A stretch of DNA of 64,000 bases from Isochrysis galbana (GCA_018136815.1 CM030938.1:1400202-1464201), one strand, 5' to 3'; shown: positions 13,819 through 27,788, counted from the first letter of the stretch. Made by a program: numbers and translations. The notes: generated by a model not told the origin, from the letters alone.

Positions 13819-16135
13819 CTACTCAGGGATGAGGCTCGAAAGGGCGTTGCGCCCGATAGGTTTGATGAGCGTGACCGCGCCACGACAAGTGGTGGTGATG
13901 ATTCCGTCACCGCTGATATCGAGTCTACGGTTCCCCACAATTCCCACGCGGTCGATGTACTGAGCGAGGTTACTACCGTCGTCATCCTCGGGAGGCAGGG
14001 AGGCAATGATCACGGGACTCGCGCCTACCTATGGAGGAGAAGGCGCGCCGCACGTCGGTTTGCGGCTGTCGCAATCGGCAGGGCACTCGAGCAAGGGCTG
14101 GCCACACAAGAAGCGCCCCTCGCACCGCTACACGGAATGCGTGTTATCCTCTAGGGCAGTTGCTCACCTCCAAGCTCCATAGAACCACCAACCCTGCCGT
14201 ATCGGTGGTGACAAGCATCGCTCCGCTGAGTGCCACCGCGGTAAGCATGTGCGCGTCTGTGGCACATGCCGCGGCGGATTGCGTGCCCCGTGCCGCGTCG
14301 CCCCTTATCGCGTCAGCCTCACCAAGCCGCATCCCTCGTAAGAGTGCCTCTTCGATGAGCGGTTCCGATTGCGCTGCCATGGCGCCCTCCACAGCCTCTC
14401 GCTCATCCCGAGCGCACGCCTCGTCACGGCTTGCATCTGGAGCATCTTCGTCATCGGTAATTGCCATCTCCGCCTCGTCAGAATCGTCATATCCCGCCTT
14501 GCATCCGCCGAGCAGGCGCTCCAGGCCGTCCTCAAACGTCCGCGAGGGCGATTTCGGTGGAGCTGAGGCGGTGACATCGAGCTTGGTGCCAGACGCCGAG
14601 TCGCCCAGATCGCCGCCACGAGCACGCGCGGCTGCATGCGCCTCGTACCAAGGCAACATGCGGACAGACGCAAAGTAGTCGACGGCTCGGAGGCACTTGC
14701 CCGTCTCCGTATCCCATATGCGGAGGGGGGAATCCTCGGCTCCGCTACACGAGACGAGAAGCTCGCCCTGCGCCGAAGTGGCGAGCGCAGTAACCGGCGA
14801 GGCGTGCCCACACAGCGCATCGAGGTAACTCAACGCACTCGCCGCCGGTAGGACCGTCTCGTCCTCACCCGGCACAACACGCTCGATCACCCGCCAACGC
14901 CAGATGAAGCAGCGCGCATCCGCCCCTGCGCTCGCACCAATGGTTCGAGCCCCTTGCGACGTGCCCAGCCCGCCCATCGTCCTAAAGTCGGCACTGGCCT
15001 CCACCGGTCGCCCACCGCACGTGAAGGCGTAGCGGCGAGATGCGGCGAGTAGCTGGATTGGGGGACCGCAAGAAGCATCGCGCACCTTGGCCGCTGCGAG
15101 CGGGCCGTACGCGCGTTGAGACATCTCGTCCAAGACGTGTTCGCTTGGGACGGAATTATCGACGCTCCGCGCCGAAACGTACGATTGGTCAACGACGGCC
15201 TGGCCCGCCCGCGACCGGCTGCTTAAAGACCGCCCCCACACAGTCAGCCTCCCCTCCATGTCGCTTGCGTACCCACTCACATAGCCGCCACTCAGCAACC
15301 TTGAGCCGTCGCTCCCGGACCAAGCGAGGCTAGTGAGCACCTCGCCGGCGCATTCCATCTGCTGAATCGTGGCGGGTCGCTCGGTCCGACGGGCTGGCAG
15401 CCTCCACAGGACGATCCGGCTGCCCCTTTCGGCATCGTCTGCCGCACAACCAAGGGCTAGGATCTCTCCGCACAATGCAAGCGCGAGGACTGGCGGGCTG
15501 AGGATCACCTCGGAGAAAAGGCGCGTGTTGCCTACACAGCGGTGCAGCCGGACGGCGGAGGCGGCTCCGCTGCTGCTGACCGGTCGCTCCGGCTGGGTGT
15601 CCGAGGCCTCGACGTGGACGACTGTCTCCCCGTCGCAAGCGAGCATTCTCGCCATATCGGACCGCCGGTTCGAGCCCGAGCCCGCCTGGCTAGCCCGGCA
15701 AACTGCTGCACGCGGCGTGCGGTGGGTCGACTGGGGCGCGTAGAGCTGCTGGAAGCCGTAGATCGGCGAAGCCCTCTGCCACTCGCCCAAAACCTCGCGG
15801 TCTCTCTCTGTCCTCCACTCTCTCCCTTCGAACACTCGCCGCACCGCTCGCTGAAACCGTCTGTCGACGCACGCAGCAGCCGCGAGCGCGGCTGGGCCCC
15901 CCTCGAGTCGTAAGAGAACTCGATCTAGCAGCGAGGGCGAGAGAGCCGAGTGAATCCTCAGCGTCGAGGCCCTCAGATTCTGGGGCTTCACACGAATCGG
16001 CCGTCGGCAGCCGATGGGAAGCACCGCCCACCGCTCTTCTACTCTCTCTAGAAGGCTCACCTCGACGCCGTTGAGCTCAGGGCGGGAGGAGAGGTCGCAC
16101 AATGTTGCGCGCGCACCGGCTACGAGCGCACACAT
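13819..16135 (-). CDS. F-box-like / WD40-repeat protein
   Basis: Exons 16135-14168 and 14028-13819 with a 139-bp GT-AG intron; phase 0 on both sides, total 725 residues. Residues about 10-55 match the small domain typified by RPELNG...ERW.V...IRVKPQNL, common in algal proteins. Residues about 65-105 form an F-box-like helix set (LSPSLLDRVLLRLEGG... AAAACVDRRFQRAVRRVF). The remainder is a WD40 propeller: repeat endings such as LRIWDTETGKCLRAVDY and GLVVLWSLE, plus GHASPVTALATSAQGELLVS. Such proteins usually serve as substrate receptors of SCF ubiquitin ligases, but no partner is indicated. The intron rescues a C-terminal exon that would be lost if the large frame were read to its own stop at 14144. 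It is divergent from the deacetylase gene at 16863. Confidence 0.85.
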
Positions 16136-16862
<727 letters not shown>

Positions 16863-17952
16863 ATGCGCCCCCCCTCTCTCCGTGGACTCACTCGCGCTGC
16901 AGCGCTCCCACTCTTCTACAACGACCTGTATGAGGTTCCTCTGCCTCCAAACCACCGGTTCCCGATGGCAAAGTACCGTCTCGTCAGGGAAGGACTGCAG
17001 AGGGAGCTCGCTCCCTCGCGCCTCGCCGGATTCCATCCGTCTCCGCTCGTGAGTGTCGCAGAGCTCACGACGACACACTGTCCGCAATATGTGGCGAGAT
17101 ATGTGGAGGGAAGAATGAGCGTGAGCGAGAACAGGAGGGTGGGGTTCCCATGGTCGGACGCCTCGGTCAAACGATCACTCTCGTCGACCGGAGGTACTGT
17201 CGCTGCCGCGAGAGCCGTGCTCGATGGCCGCTCGGCCATCGCAGGGCATATTGCGGGTGGTACGCACCACGCGTTTTACGACCGTGGGGAGGGCTTCTGC
17301 GTCTTCAACGACATTGCCGTCGCCGCGAATGTCGCGCTGCGTGAGCATGGAGACTGGCTGCGTAGGGTCCTCGTCGTTGACCTCGACGTCCACCAGGTAA
17401 GGTGGCGTGTATACTTTTATGCGGTGGCTTGCTGTCGCACTCGCCGCTCACCCGCCCCGGGTGACCCGTGCGCCTCCGCAGGGAAATGGCACTGCGCGCT
17501 TATTCGCCTCGGAAAAGCGCGTCTTCACTTGCAGCGTGCACTGTGAGGACAACTTCTTCTCAAAACGGGAGCACTCCGACCTCGACATTGAAGTGCCGGC
17601 GGGGGAAGAGGATAGTGCGTACATCGCGACGCTTGAACGCGCGCTCCCTGAGCTCTTCAATGAAGTGAGGCCGCAGCTGGTCTTCTTCCAGGCTGGAGTG
17701 GACCCGCACGCCTCCGATGCCTTTGGCAAGCTGCGAATCACGTCCGCCGGCCTTAAGCGGCGCAATGCACTCGTCTATGCCGAGGCACGCAAGGCGGATG
17801 CCAGAGTTGTGGTCACGATGGGCGGTGGATACCCGCGCGACCTGAAGCCTGACTCGCAGCCGTTCGCACACGTCGTCCAGGCGCACATGGACGTCTACCG
17901 AGCCGCCGCATATGCTAACCGTCAGCGAGCCGCGCTGCCGCCTGAGAGGTGA
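16863..17952 (+). CDS. histone deacetylase family protein (zinc-dependent, bacterial/class II-like)
   Basis: Exons 16863-17396 and 17482-17952 with an 85-bp GT-AG intron, giving 334 residues. Deacetylase signatures are in order: AGGTHHAFYDRGEGFCVFND (catalytic His pair and substrate channel), VVDLDVHQ|GNGTA (zinc ligands Asp and His; the intron splits this motif), FFQAGVDPHASDAFG (second zinc Asp) and VVTMGGGYPRD (glycine loop; Tyr in the usual transition-state position). The length is that of a single-domain AcuC/HdaH-like enzyme, without eukaryotic class I extensions. Expected activity is removal of acetyl groups from lysine or small amines. The start is the ATG that gives N-terminal MRPPSLRGLTRAAALPLFYN; a short organelle-targeting leader is possible. 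No essential residue is missing. Confidence 0.93.
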
Positions 17953-19367
17953 GCTGCAAGTTTCCGAGCCATCTCAGCTCGTCACGGAACTGCTCTTCGC
18001 AAGATGAGTTGCTTGCTTAGGGTGAGTCCCTCTAATGCTGACTACATCGGCTAGCCGCTCAAAGAGCGCGGGCAACGCACCCGATTGCGCTTGACTCTAG
18101 CGGCTACCTGGTGACCGGCCCGACGTGTCCGTGCTAAGCGCACGGACCAATGCTCGAGCGCAACAAGTTCCAGAGCGAACTGCAGGAAAGTGCACTTCAA
18201 GTCGAGTTTGTTTTTCATCTTGCAAATTTCTGCAAAAGCTGCGGGGCTAGGAGGCTTTCCTAGGCCCCTCTTGGCAACTGGGCTTGGCGCACGGGTGGGT
18301 GGATTGGAAAGGGCGCGGTAGGAAGCAGTCGCTACGTCGTTAACTGGAATGGTGTTGCTGATTCTTGATTGAGCCTAAGCTCCGCGGCCGCCGCCGCTTT
18401 TCAGCGCCTACGAGCGCAACGCGGGCTCGGTAGCTCCGTGCCTCTCTACAAAGCCCCTAAGGCGCCCCCAGTGCACAAAGTGTTTGTGGATTGAGACAGC
18501 AATGAGCAACAAAAGGCATTTGGATCTAGCTTACTTATTACTTACCCCCGCCCCATACGAAGGCTAGTGCGGGCCTACAGCGGCGACCCGCTTGCCTTCC
18601 AACACTAGGCCGGCACACGCGGGCCACTAGTGACAGCCGCTGGCCCGCCTTGGCCTCTGCCGAAAACTGTGTTCCCTATCAGCATGGGCAATGCGGCAGG
18701 CGCCAGTACCAGCGCGCCAGCTGCCTTCTGAGTGGGACGGCGGGAGCAAAGCGGCAGAACTTCAATGCGCCGTGGTAGGAATGCGGGGCCCGCGCGCCGC
18801 CGAAGGCACTCAGCGCTCGTGCACGCGATGGCGCGGGCGGCCGCAGAGGCCCAAACAAAGAAGATAGGGAATGCCCGGGCTAGTCGCTTCGGGGAAGCGC
18901 TGAGGTACATCCCACCGTTGATGTGGTGGGGAAGCGCTGAGGTGCATCCCACCGTTGATGTGGGTGCAGTGCAACACAGCAAATCAGACGCTGCACTTGG
19001 AGCCTAGAGCGCGCGTAGAGGGCGGAAGTAGTGCACGCAGGAGCTCGAAAGCACTCGTCACCTTGCGCAACGCGGTTGGGCCGAGTGTGCAGGCAAGAGG
19101 CAACGTGTTTCTTCCATCAATACGCATGTGGTGCACTCTGTCGGGAGCGGAGAACGGGCTGTCCGGGATGGGCAACGTTCTTCTGAGCAAACCGATTACC
19201 GCTACGACGCTTGAACACAACACTTGTACGTGGTTTGGAAGCAGAAGACCATGAGCGATGCGCTAGACGCGACTCCCTTGTGACATGCGACCGCGCGGTG
19301 GCGTTCCCGGCCCCAAAGTACCGGCGGTTCGCGGGCAACCCTTGGTCCTTCATCGACTGCCACCTCT
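17953..19367. other. intergenic, no gene recognised
   Basis: GC-rich sequence without recognisable coding homology. It contains one 37-bp direct tandem repeat (units starting near 18894 and 18931). Long frames on both strands look like GC artefacts. Confidence 0.5.
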
Positions 19368-21003
<1,636 letters not shown>

Positions 21004-21239
21004 GACCTCGAACTCTTACTTCTCCTCTCCAACTAAGTCTCTCTCCTCCCTACGCCCTCCTCGCTCTCTTCTCTCTCTCTGTGCGAGCGAGCTTTTCACG
21101 TCTTCTGAGAGAGACGGAATGTGCAACCACAATTATTTTATTGGGACGGCCTGTGGGTGCGGTGTGGGCCAATCTTGACGACCGACCGGGAAAATCTCTC
21201 ATCATCACAGACAGCAAGGGCGGCAGGGGGGCGTTAGAT

Positions 21240-21290
21240 AGCAGGAGAGAAATGGATAGGAGAGAGGGAGAGAGAAAGAGAGGGAGAGAG

Positions 21291-21321
<31 letters not shown>

Positions 21322-21410
21322 AGAGAGAGAGGGAGGGAGAGAGAGAGAGGGAGGGAGAGGGGGAGAGAGAGGGAGAGAGAGGGGAGGGAGAGGGAGACGG
21401 CGAGGCGAGA
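21240..21410. repeat. G/GA-rich low-complexity tract
   Basis: GA-rich sequence with a G homopolymer of about 24 bases near 21294-21319. No gene is supported between 21000 and 22600. Confidence 0.85.
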
Positions 21411-21663
21411 GCGCGGGTCGGTCCTTAGAATAAATTATATGACGACGGAAACCGTGGGGATGTCGCAAGAGAGAGACGAGAGAGAGGGGAAAGGAATATT
21501 CTTGCGAGGGAGTCGCTCTCACACAGATATCTTCGTCTTCCTCTTCTCTCTTGCGCTCACGCAGTTGGACAAGAATTCCTGCCTTCCTTTGTGACAGAGA
21601 AGCGAGGAGAGCGCACACGCATCATCTTCCGTGCAGTGCTTTCACGTCTTCGCCTGAGAAGAA

Positions 21664-22085
<422 letters not shown>

Positions 22086-22933
22086 CCCCCCCCCCCCCCT
22101 CCCCTTCTCGGACGCGGACGCCATCTCTTTCGGCCGCACTCTTTATTTACTACGCGCCAATACCCTTGCTCGGGGAACATGAACATATGAACATGCCCCT
22201 TCCCCCCTGCCGCCTGCCCTGCTTGGGTGTGTTATAAATGCTAAGTATAGCAGCCAGGCTGTCCGTTAGAACTTATAGCGTCGTAGGACATCTTGCTAGC
22301 TACTAGGGGCACGCAAGGAGGCAAAGCAGGCGAGGGGCAAAGCAGGCAACAAGGTAGGCGACAAAGGGCACAAAGGAGGCGAGGGCGAGGGCGACGAAGA
22401 CGAAGGTGAATGTGAATGTAGGATGTAGCGAGATTCTCCAACGGTGACTAGCCTACAATGACACAAGACACAAGCAGCTTACAAGCACAAGGACAAGGAG
22501 GAGGGGGCATAGAAACGTAGACGATTCCTTTGAAAAAAAAATCTGAAGTTTCTGGGCTACACACCTACTACATTGCCGGTATGTCCCTTCTCTATCTACG
22601 CCGCCCTTAAGTTCCCTTTCTCCACCTCTCTTTCCTCTTTCCCTGCCCCCCTTCTATCCTTTTTCTTCGGTTTCGGTTTCCGGGGTCCGGCCTTGGTGCA
22701 CTACCTAAGGCCTGGTTCGGAGTGTGGGGGCCGGGCAGGCCTGTTGTGGTCTCTCTGTTGGCGTGCGCGCCAAACCGTGGTCGCATCTAGTATGGAGTAT
22801 GGCGGTGGTGCCGGGCCCATTGCGTCCCGGTGGTTTCCTTGGGCCATGTCTCATTGGCAATCATTGGCTCATTCGTCTTTGTTGTGTTGCTCCTTGGGTT
22901 CCTCGACAGCGTGTGCTATCCTCAGCTTTGTGG

Positions 22934-24069
22934 AAAACTATTGTTATAGTTTGAACTATGGAGCGTGCCGCGACCGCTCCCGAGCCCCAGGCGACCCTCG
23001 CCACCGCGCCCCACCTGGGACGCCCCACGCCGCCCGAGGCGGCTCGTCAGAAAGCCCTCTCAGAGCCCATCCAACCCATCCAAACCACACCCGCGCAAGC
23101 GCGCGGGGTGGCGAGCACTGGCACCGAACAGGTTGCCACCATGGCTCTGCGCATCATGCAGGGGGTCTTGGAGACCCCCTCCAACAGTGGGAAACCCTCC
23201 CACCCCAAGAGCACCTCATGTGGGAGGGCAGCTCAGCTGCCCTCCCCATGGTGGAAACCTCTACCATCAGTGCACCCAACATGGGAGGGCACTTCACAAC
23301 CATCAACCCCATACGGAGAGCACCCCATGCCTCTGTTTTCCAACTTGTTGACACAATTCTCGTCTTCACCCCACTCTTGTGGGCCACTAGTACCAATCAC
23401 TCAGTGCCCTGCCTTGGGCCCTCTCTCAACACAAGACTCCCTCTCCCACTCCCCCTTCACACTTCAACCAACCCAAACGGCACGAACCCCCCCGCCCTCT
23501 GTTCAAAGCACCAAAAATTTCAATTCAAGACACATGTTGATACACTTTTCGTTTTCACCCCACGCTTGTGGGCCACAAGTACCTACAACTCAGTGCCCTG
23601 CCTTTGGCCCTCTTTCAACACTTCACTCCATCTCCCACTCCCTCATCCCACTACAACCAACCCAAGAAGCACAAACCCCCTCGCCCTCGGATTCAAACAC
23701 CAAAAATTTCGACTCAAGACCAGAGGGAGGACATGTTTTGAGGCGGCGTCGCTGCCCATGCCTAGCGCAAGGGTATAGCGCCCCCACTCAAACATCTCCT
23801 TCCCCAAAGCTCCTCTTTGAGGAGTTGCTCCTCACCCTCCCATTAGGCCCCCTTGCCTGCGAGACCAGAACAGGATCCTGGCGTGGGGGGCTGCTTGAGT
23901 GTGGAGGGAGGGGTGCTCCGGCTAGCGCAGGTAGTAAGCTAGTGAAGAGCTGGGTGGCATAAGGGGGAAGGGTGCTTGCGCTCGCCGCGGCAGGGAGTCC
24001 TGTCTTGTGTGCGCGCTAGTCCCGTTCCTTTGCCGCGCCGCGACCCATAAAAATTTGTTAAAAATTAAT
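22934..24069 (+). mobile_element. 1.1 kb non-LTR element with 17-bp target-site duplication
   Basis: Flanked by exact 17-bp direct repeats TATCCTCAGCTTTGTGG (22917-22933 and 24070-24086). It begins with the 5' hairpin AAACTATTGTTATAGTTT (22935-22952) and ends in an AT-rich tail after CGACCCATAAAAATTTG. A near-identical inverted copy lies at 34629-35770. The 5' hairpin plus the following ATG-GAGCG block is shared with the longer LINE at 27789. It carries only an ORF1-like frame and no endonuclease or RT, so it is nonautonomous. Confidence 0.85.
22958..23962 (+). CDS. ORF1-like protein of the nonautonomous element
   Basis: 334-residue frame starting six bases after the 5' hairpin. The first residues (MERAATAPEPQATLATAPHL) parallel the start of the 552-residue ORF1 at 27813. 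The remainder is Pro/Ser/Thr-rich without a recognised domain; the zinc-finger-like C-terminus of the longer ORF1 is absent. Internal phrases repeat: CGPLVPITQCPALGPLST and CGPQVPTTQCPAFGPLST, showing a tandem duplication of about 170 bp. The inverted copy retains the frame (353 codons) with a few substitutions. It may be coding or just an open frame in proline-rich sequence. Confidence 0.5.
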   Translation: MERAATAPEPQATLATAPHLGRPTPPEAARQKALSEPIQPIQTTPAQARGVASTGTEQVATMALRIMQGVLETPSNSGKPSHPKSTSCGRAAQLPSPWWKPLPSVHPTWEGTSQPSTPYGEHPMPLFSNLLTQFSSSPHSCGPLVPITQCPALGPLSTQDSLSHSPFTLQPTQTARTPPPSVQSTKNFNSRHMLIHFSFSPHACGPQVPTTQCPAFGPLSTLHSISHSLIPLQPTQEAQTPSPSDSNTKNFDSRPEGGHVLRRRRCPCLAQGYSAPTQTSPSPKLLFEELLLTLPLGPLACETRTGSWRGGLLECGGRGAPASAGSKLVKSWVA

Positions 24070-24840
24070 TATCCTCAGCTTTGTGGCTAGTTTCACTAGC
24101 TCATCGCTGGGTTTGAGCCCGCCGTTGTCGTTCATACTGAAAACGGGCCTCAAGTCGCTTATGTCTATCCTTTTCTTGGGTTGCCTGCCCATGCCCGCTT
24201 GGGCGGTTCTCGCCGAGTCGGTCTCGTGTGCGAAGAGTAGGGCTTTACTTAACGTGGTGAATCGTTCTATTGTTCTCATCAGTATTGATTCTTCTGAGAA
24301 TACAACTCCGTCGTAGTGTATTCTATAAAAGTCTGTGATGATAAACCATAAACCTCCATGCTACAAGGTATAGATGTCGTATTCCATACGATGACAGACT
24401 TTTACCTCTAACCTGCGGGTTATTTCAAGCCTCAAGGTCTCGTCGATTGGTGTACCCCCTCTTCTCTTACTTTCTTTCGATGTCATCAACGTTCCATGAC
24501 TGTCTTTTGTCTTCTCTCCATGTATCGGTCACAGCTCCCCAGCGAGGTGCGTCCTCGTTGTGCCCTCTGCCGGGAAATCGGTTGTATGTGCCCACCCGTC
24601 TGTGCGCAACGTTTTTGAAGTGTAGGTGCATATCGCGTGCCGTCACCATCGGGGAGGTGTATAGCTTGGCGAGGTGTGCCCATGTGTCTTCGGGTAGATT
24701 TAGTTTCTCCTCCCATTTACTCGGTCCGGCTAGGCGTTTGCTTTTGTGGCCCGTTTGCTGGAGAGCTCTGGTTATGTGCTCGACTCCCGTTTCGTCTAGC
24801 GGCGTTTCACCGTCTACGGTGTATTCATCTGCGGCCTGTC

Positions 24841-25600
24841 GACCGACGTCGTCACCCACGCACGAGAATGCCACGTCGGACGAATCCTCCACGCACCTGG
24901 GAGAATGCCCGCGGCTAACAAACATTTTCGACGCCCTGGACACACTGGCCCGACACCCGAGCACGCCGGATAAACCACGCGAACAAAACATTATAGATAG
25001 GCTCTTCGCACACCCAAGCGGCCCTTGCCCCAAGGCACTAGCAACGTTGTACATGCTCGCATGGAGGTACATCATAACGGACTTCTACAGGATATACTAC
25101 GACAACGCCACGTTCTCAGAAGAATCGGTACTAATACGCACACTGGAAAGATTCACGAAACTGAGCAGGGCGCAATTATTCGCCAACTCAACAGACTCCG
25201 CGCGAACCGCCCAGGCGGGCATGGGGAGACAACCCAAAAAGAGGATGGACTTGGCCGACATCCGGCCACTCTACGAACTCGGCGAGAAGAACGAATTGAC
25301 CCCCAGCGCGGAGCTAGTATCCCTAGCTAGCAAGCTAGGGATGGAGCACCTAGTCGAGACAAAAACCGCGAAACACAAGAGATAGAGGCGAACAACACGC
25401 CGATGCACCACCCTTGGAACAACCACATTAAGAGATGCCTACTCTATCCTACCAACATAAATCCAAAAGGCCTGCCCGGACCCCACACCCGAAACCGGGC
25501 CCTAGGTAGTGTACCAGGGCCGCACCCCCGCCGACACCGAAGACAAAGGAATGAGGGGGGGAAGGCAAGGGGGCGGAGAAAAGGGAGATAAGGGCGCTGG
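24841..25600 (+). pseudogene. LINE ORF2 C-terminal fragment plus 3' UTR
   Basis: The plus-strand frame ending at 25385 reads the C-terminal part of a LINE ORF2: THLGECPRLTNIFDALDTLA, then ALATLYMLAWRYIITDFYRI, ARTAQAGMGRQPKKRMDLAD, and an end at ETKTAKHKR. About 25468-25530 holds the 3' UTR block seen with two other LINE remnants (GGCCTGCCC..., then CCTAGGTAGTGTACCAGGGCC). It starts head-to-head with the minus-strand remnant at about 24840; 5' truncation is typical of LINEs. Confidence 0.7.
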
Positions 25601-26089
25601 CTGATGTGCAGTAGCAGTAGTATGCGCTGTCCAGCGATAGGTGTGTAGCCCTGAACCTTCAGATCTTTTTTTTTTATTTTCAGCGTCGCCTTCAATGTTT
25701 GGTCCCCCCCCTCCCCCCCCCTCCCCCCCCGCCTTCCTCCCTCCCAGTCCCACTCCGTTGCGCCGCGCCGCCCTCCCCTCAACCTCTCACACCTCTTTCT
25801 AACGTGCACACGTGGATTATTTGGTAAACTGAAGCATCCAAATGGCTGCTTCGCCCCTGGGCCTATTTTCTCCATGATTCCATACTACAATCTCGAGCTA
25901 TTGTTATTGTGTTGAAAATGGGTGGGAATGTGGGGAAGGATGTCCCTGAGGCTCCCCCAGCACCTCATGGGCACCCGTCAAGACGTTGGCGAGCAGGGAC
26001 GAAATATGTCGTTTGAAGCATCCATTTGCATGCTCCGGCAGTAAACAGTTAAAGCTACCGGTAGTCTTCGTTGCGCCCCTTCTACCGCT
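25600..26089. other. intergenic, low-complexity T and C runs
   Basis: Contains a T homopolymer near 25668 and C/T-rich runs near 25706-25790. No gene is supported before the transporter. Confidence 0.5.
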
Positions 26090-26120
26090 GGGGGGCGTTG
26101 GCTCCTGGGGGGTAACATAT
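26090..26120. repeat. solo copy of the outer terminal sequence of the palindrome-TIR element
   Basis: This 31-bp sequence is identical to 34538-34568 and, reverse-complemented, to the left end of the element at 32672. It lies 34 bp upstream of the transporter ATG. It could be an excision or truncation remnant, or a shared upstream element that the larger element picked up. Confidence 0.75.
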
Positions 26121-26154
26121 CCTTCACATTGCCTGATATGTCTCTGCGACGGCA

Positions 26155-27272
26155 TGGCTATTTTTGGTGACGGCGCGATGGCGATGACGGATGGCCTCTG
26201 CCCTGAGGAGCGTAGCGACAGCGAGCTGCTTGGCGAGACGGAGCGTTCTGTGTCTGGGGCATCCGGTGGTGAGCGACCGTCTTGCCGTCTCTGGCTCGCT
26301 GTCGTCCTTGTCCTTGTCGGCGTCCAGGCCATCTTTGGCGGAAACGCTGTCGTCGTGAAAGCGGCACTCCATTCGCATGCGGACCCTGTCGTCTTCAGCC
26401 TCATACGAGACGTGGGCGGCGCGGCGATACTCCTGTCAGGATGTGCCGCAACGCGACAGCTTGTTACACCCAGCTCGGAGCATCTCGGATGGTTCGTCCT
26501 CATGGGAGTGCTTGGAGTGTACATCGGGCAGATGTTCCTCAACGTCGCACTGCAGTACATCACGCCTGTGAACGCGGCCCTCGTCAACGCGTCGCAGGCA
26601 GTGCTGACGCTTCTTCTCGCCGCGCTCTTCCGTATTGAGCCACTGCGCCTGGACACGCGAGCGGGGCTCGTCAAAGCGGCCGGCGTCGTGGCCGTCACGG
26701 GGGGGGCACTCTACTCTGTCTTGGGCAGCGCGAGAGAGACCGATTCGAGCGCTTCTGTGGCGGCACAGCCTGCGTGGGGCGATTTGATCTTGGGAAATTT
26801 CCTCCTTGTGGTCCAGTGCACTGGAGGGGCGCTCTTCCAGCTGATTCAAAAACACGTCCTCTCTCTACCCGCATCTTACCCACCGGCTGCAGTAGCCGGC
26901 TTCAGCTACACGTTTGGTGGCATGGCTGTGGCGTTGGTGATACCCATATGCAGACTCGACGCAGCTGCGTGGCAATTTTCGGCGAGCGCCGGGTGGTGCC
27001 TGCTCTACTCTATTGTGCTCACCTCTGCCACGAGTTACGCGGCCCTGGCGTGGGCGAACAAGCACTCCTCACCGGCGCTCATCACTGCATTCTTCCCCTT
27101 GCAAATGGTCTTCACCGCTATTTTCCAACTCATCTTCCTTGGCGTTGCGCCAACCAGAGCACAACTGGCGGGAGGCGTGCTCATCATCGTAGGCCTATCG
27201 GCCGCCACGGCAGGGCAGATGATGACCTCTGTACAAGCTGCCCCGGCGTCACGACGGGCAAGAAGAGTCTAA
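26155..27272 (+). CDS. EamA-family drug/metabolite transporter
   Basis: Intronless frame of 372 residues from ATG 26155 (MAIFGDGAMAMTDGLCPEE). After an acidic cytosolic N-terminus of about 45 residues there are about ten hydrophobic segments in two EamA halves. The first half starts LWLAVVLVLVGVQAIFGGN and includes FSLIRDVGGAAILL, the VNAALVNASQAVLTLLLAAL segment and KAAGVVAVTGGAL. The second half starts GNFLLVVQCTGGALFQLI and includes VLTSATSYAALAWANKHSSP, LITAFFPLQMVFTAIFQLIF and a closing GGVLIIVGLSAATAG. The layout matches plant WAT1-like and other algal EamA carriers; the cargo is unknown. The open frame extends upstream to 25986, but that part crosses the solo terminal repeat, so the later ATG is preferred. 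Confidence 0.9.
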
Positions 27273-27788
27273 AATCAGATTGTGTACACCAAGCATGAAT
27301 GACGCAGGGCAAGCAGTGTGCTACTGAAGATCGGAGGTAGGCTTCTAGGCGGCCGCGTATCGGTCTAGCCCGTTGAATGACCTGGCTAGGCTTGTGTAGG
27401 CCGCCGCTAGGAGCTGAGTGCCGTCAGCGATTAGCTAAATTTTAGCTTACGTATGTCGTCCTCATTGATCATTGAGGACCCAAGCCCGAGTTATGATGAT
27501 GATAAAGTAACTGAGCGTTACTACCACTACTGCCACTAGCCTAGTACTATCACGACGGATTGGGCTGACCAATAGGGTCTGAAAATCAAAAACAATTGGG
27601 AATAACATGGACCTGTGCACCGATAAGTGATGATGAAATATGCAAGCAATCATTAATCAATGTTCAGTCGCAAGCCAACCCCGGTACCCAAGACTAGCTG
27701 ATTGGTAAGGCTGTGAATTTAGTAGCTTAGTACTATATTACCAAGGCTACCAACCCCGCACTGGAGCTACTACTATGTTACATAGTAC
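27273..27788. other. intergenic, nothing recognised
   Basis: Lower-GC sequence with no supported gene. A 15-bp perfect palindrome ACTATGTTACATAGT lies a few bases before the LINE that starts at 27789. Confidence 0.5.

Larger units (their letters stand above)
22680..24840 (-). pseudogene. LINE ORF2 C-terminal remnant and 3' UTR, split by a nested insertion
   Basis: On the minus strand, frames from about 24840 downwards read a LINE ORF2 C-terminal region (WEEKLNLPEDTWAHLAKLY, HLHFKNVAHRRVGTYNRF). After an internal loss, another block follows (FIITDFYRIHYDGVVFSEES, ARTAQAGMGRQPKKR, DELVKLATKLR). The frame breaks at 24070-24086, where a 1.1 kb element is inserted, and resumes at 22933. The original C-terminus IAHAVEEPKEQHNKDE ends with a stop at 22869-22871. 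The 3' UTR block at about 22745-22680 is shared with 25468-25530 and 39805-39875. The same ORF2 C-terminal blocks occur on the plus strand at 24841-25385, so homology is clear; the remnant is not functional. Confidence 0.75.

Noticed and set aside
14305-15743. Other-frame ORFs within the F-box/WD40 gene
   Set aside because: GC-rich shadows of a 656-codon exon.
18605-19007. Overlapping frames on both strands in the HDAC-SDR interval
   Set aside because: No homology and no intron-exon logic; composition explains the openness.
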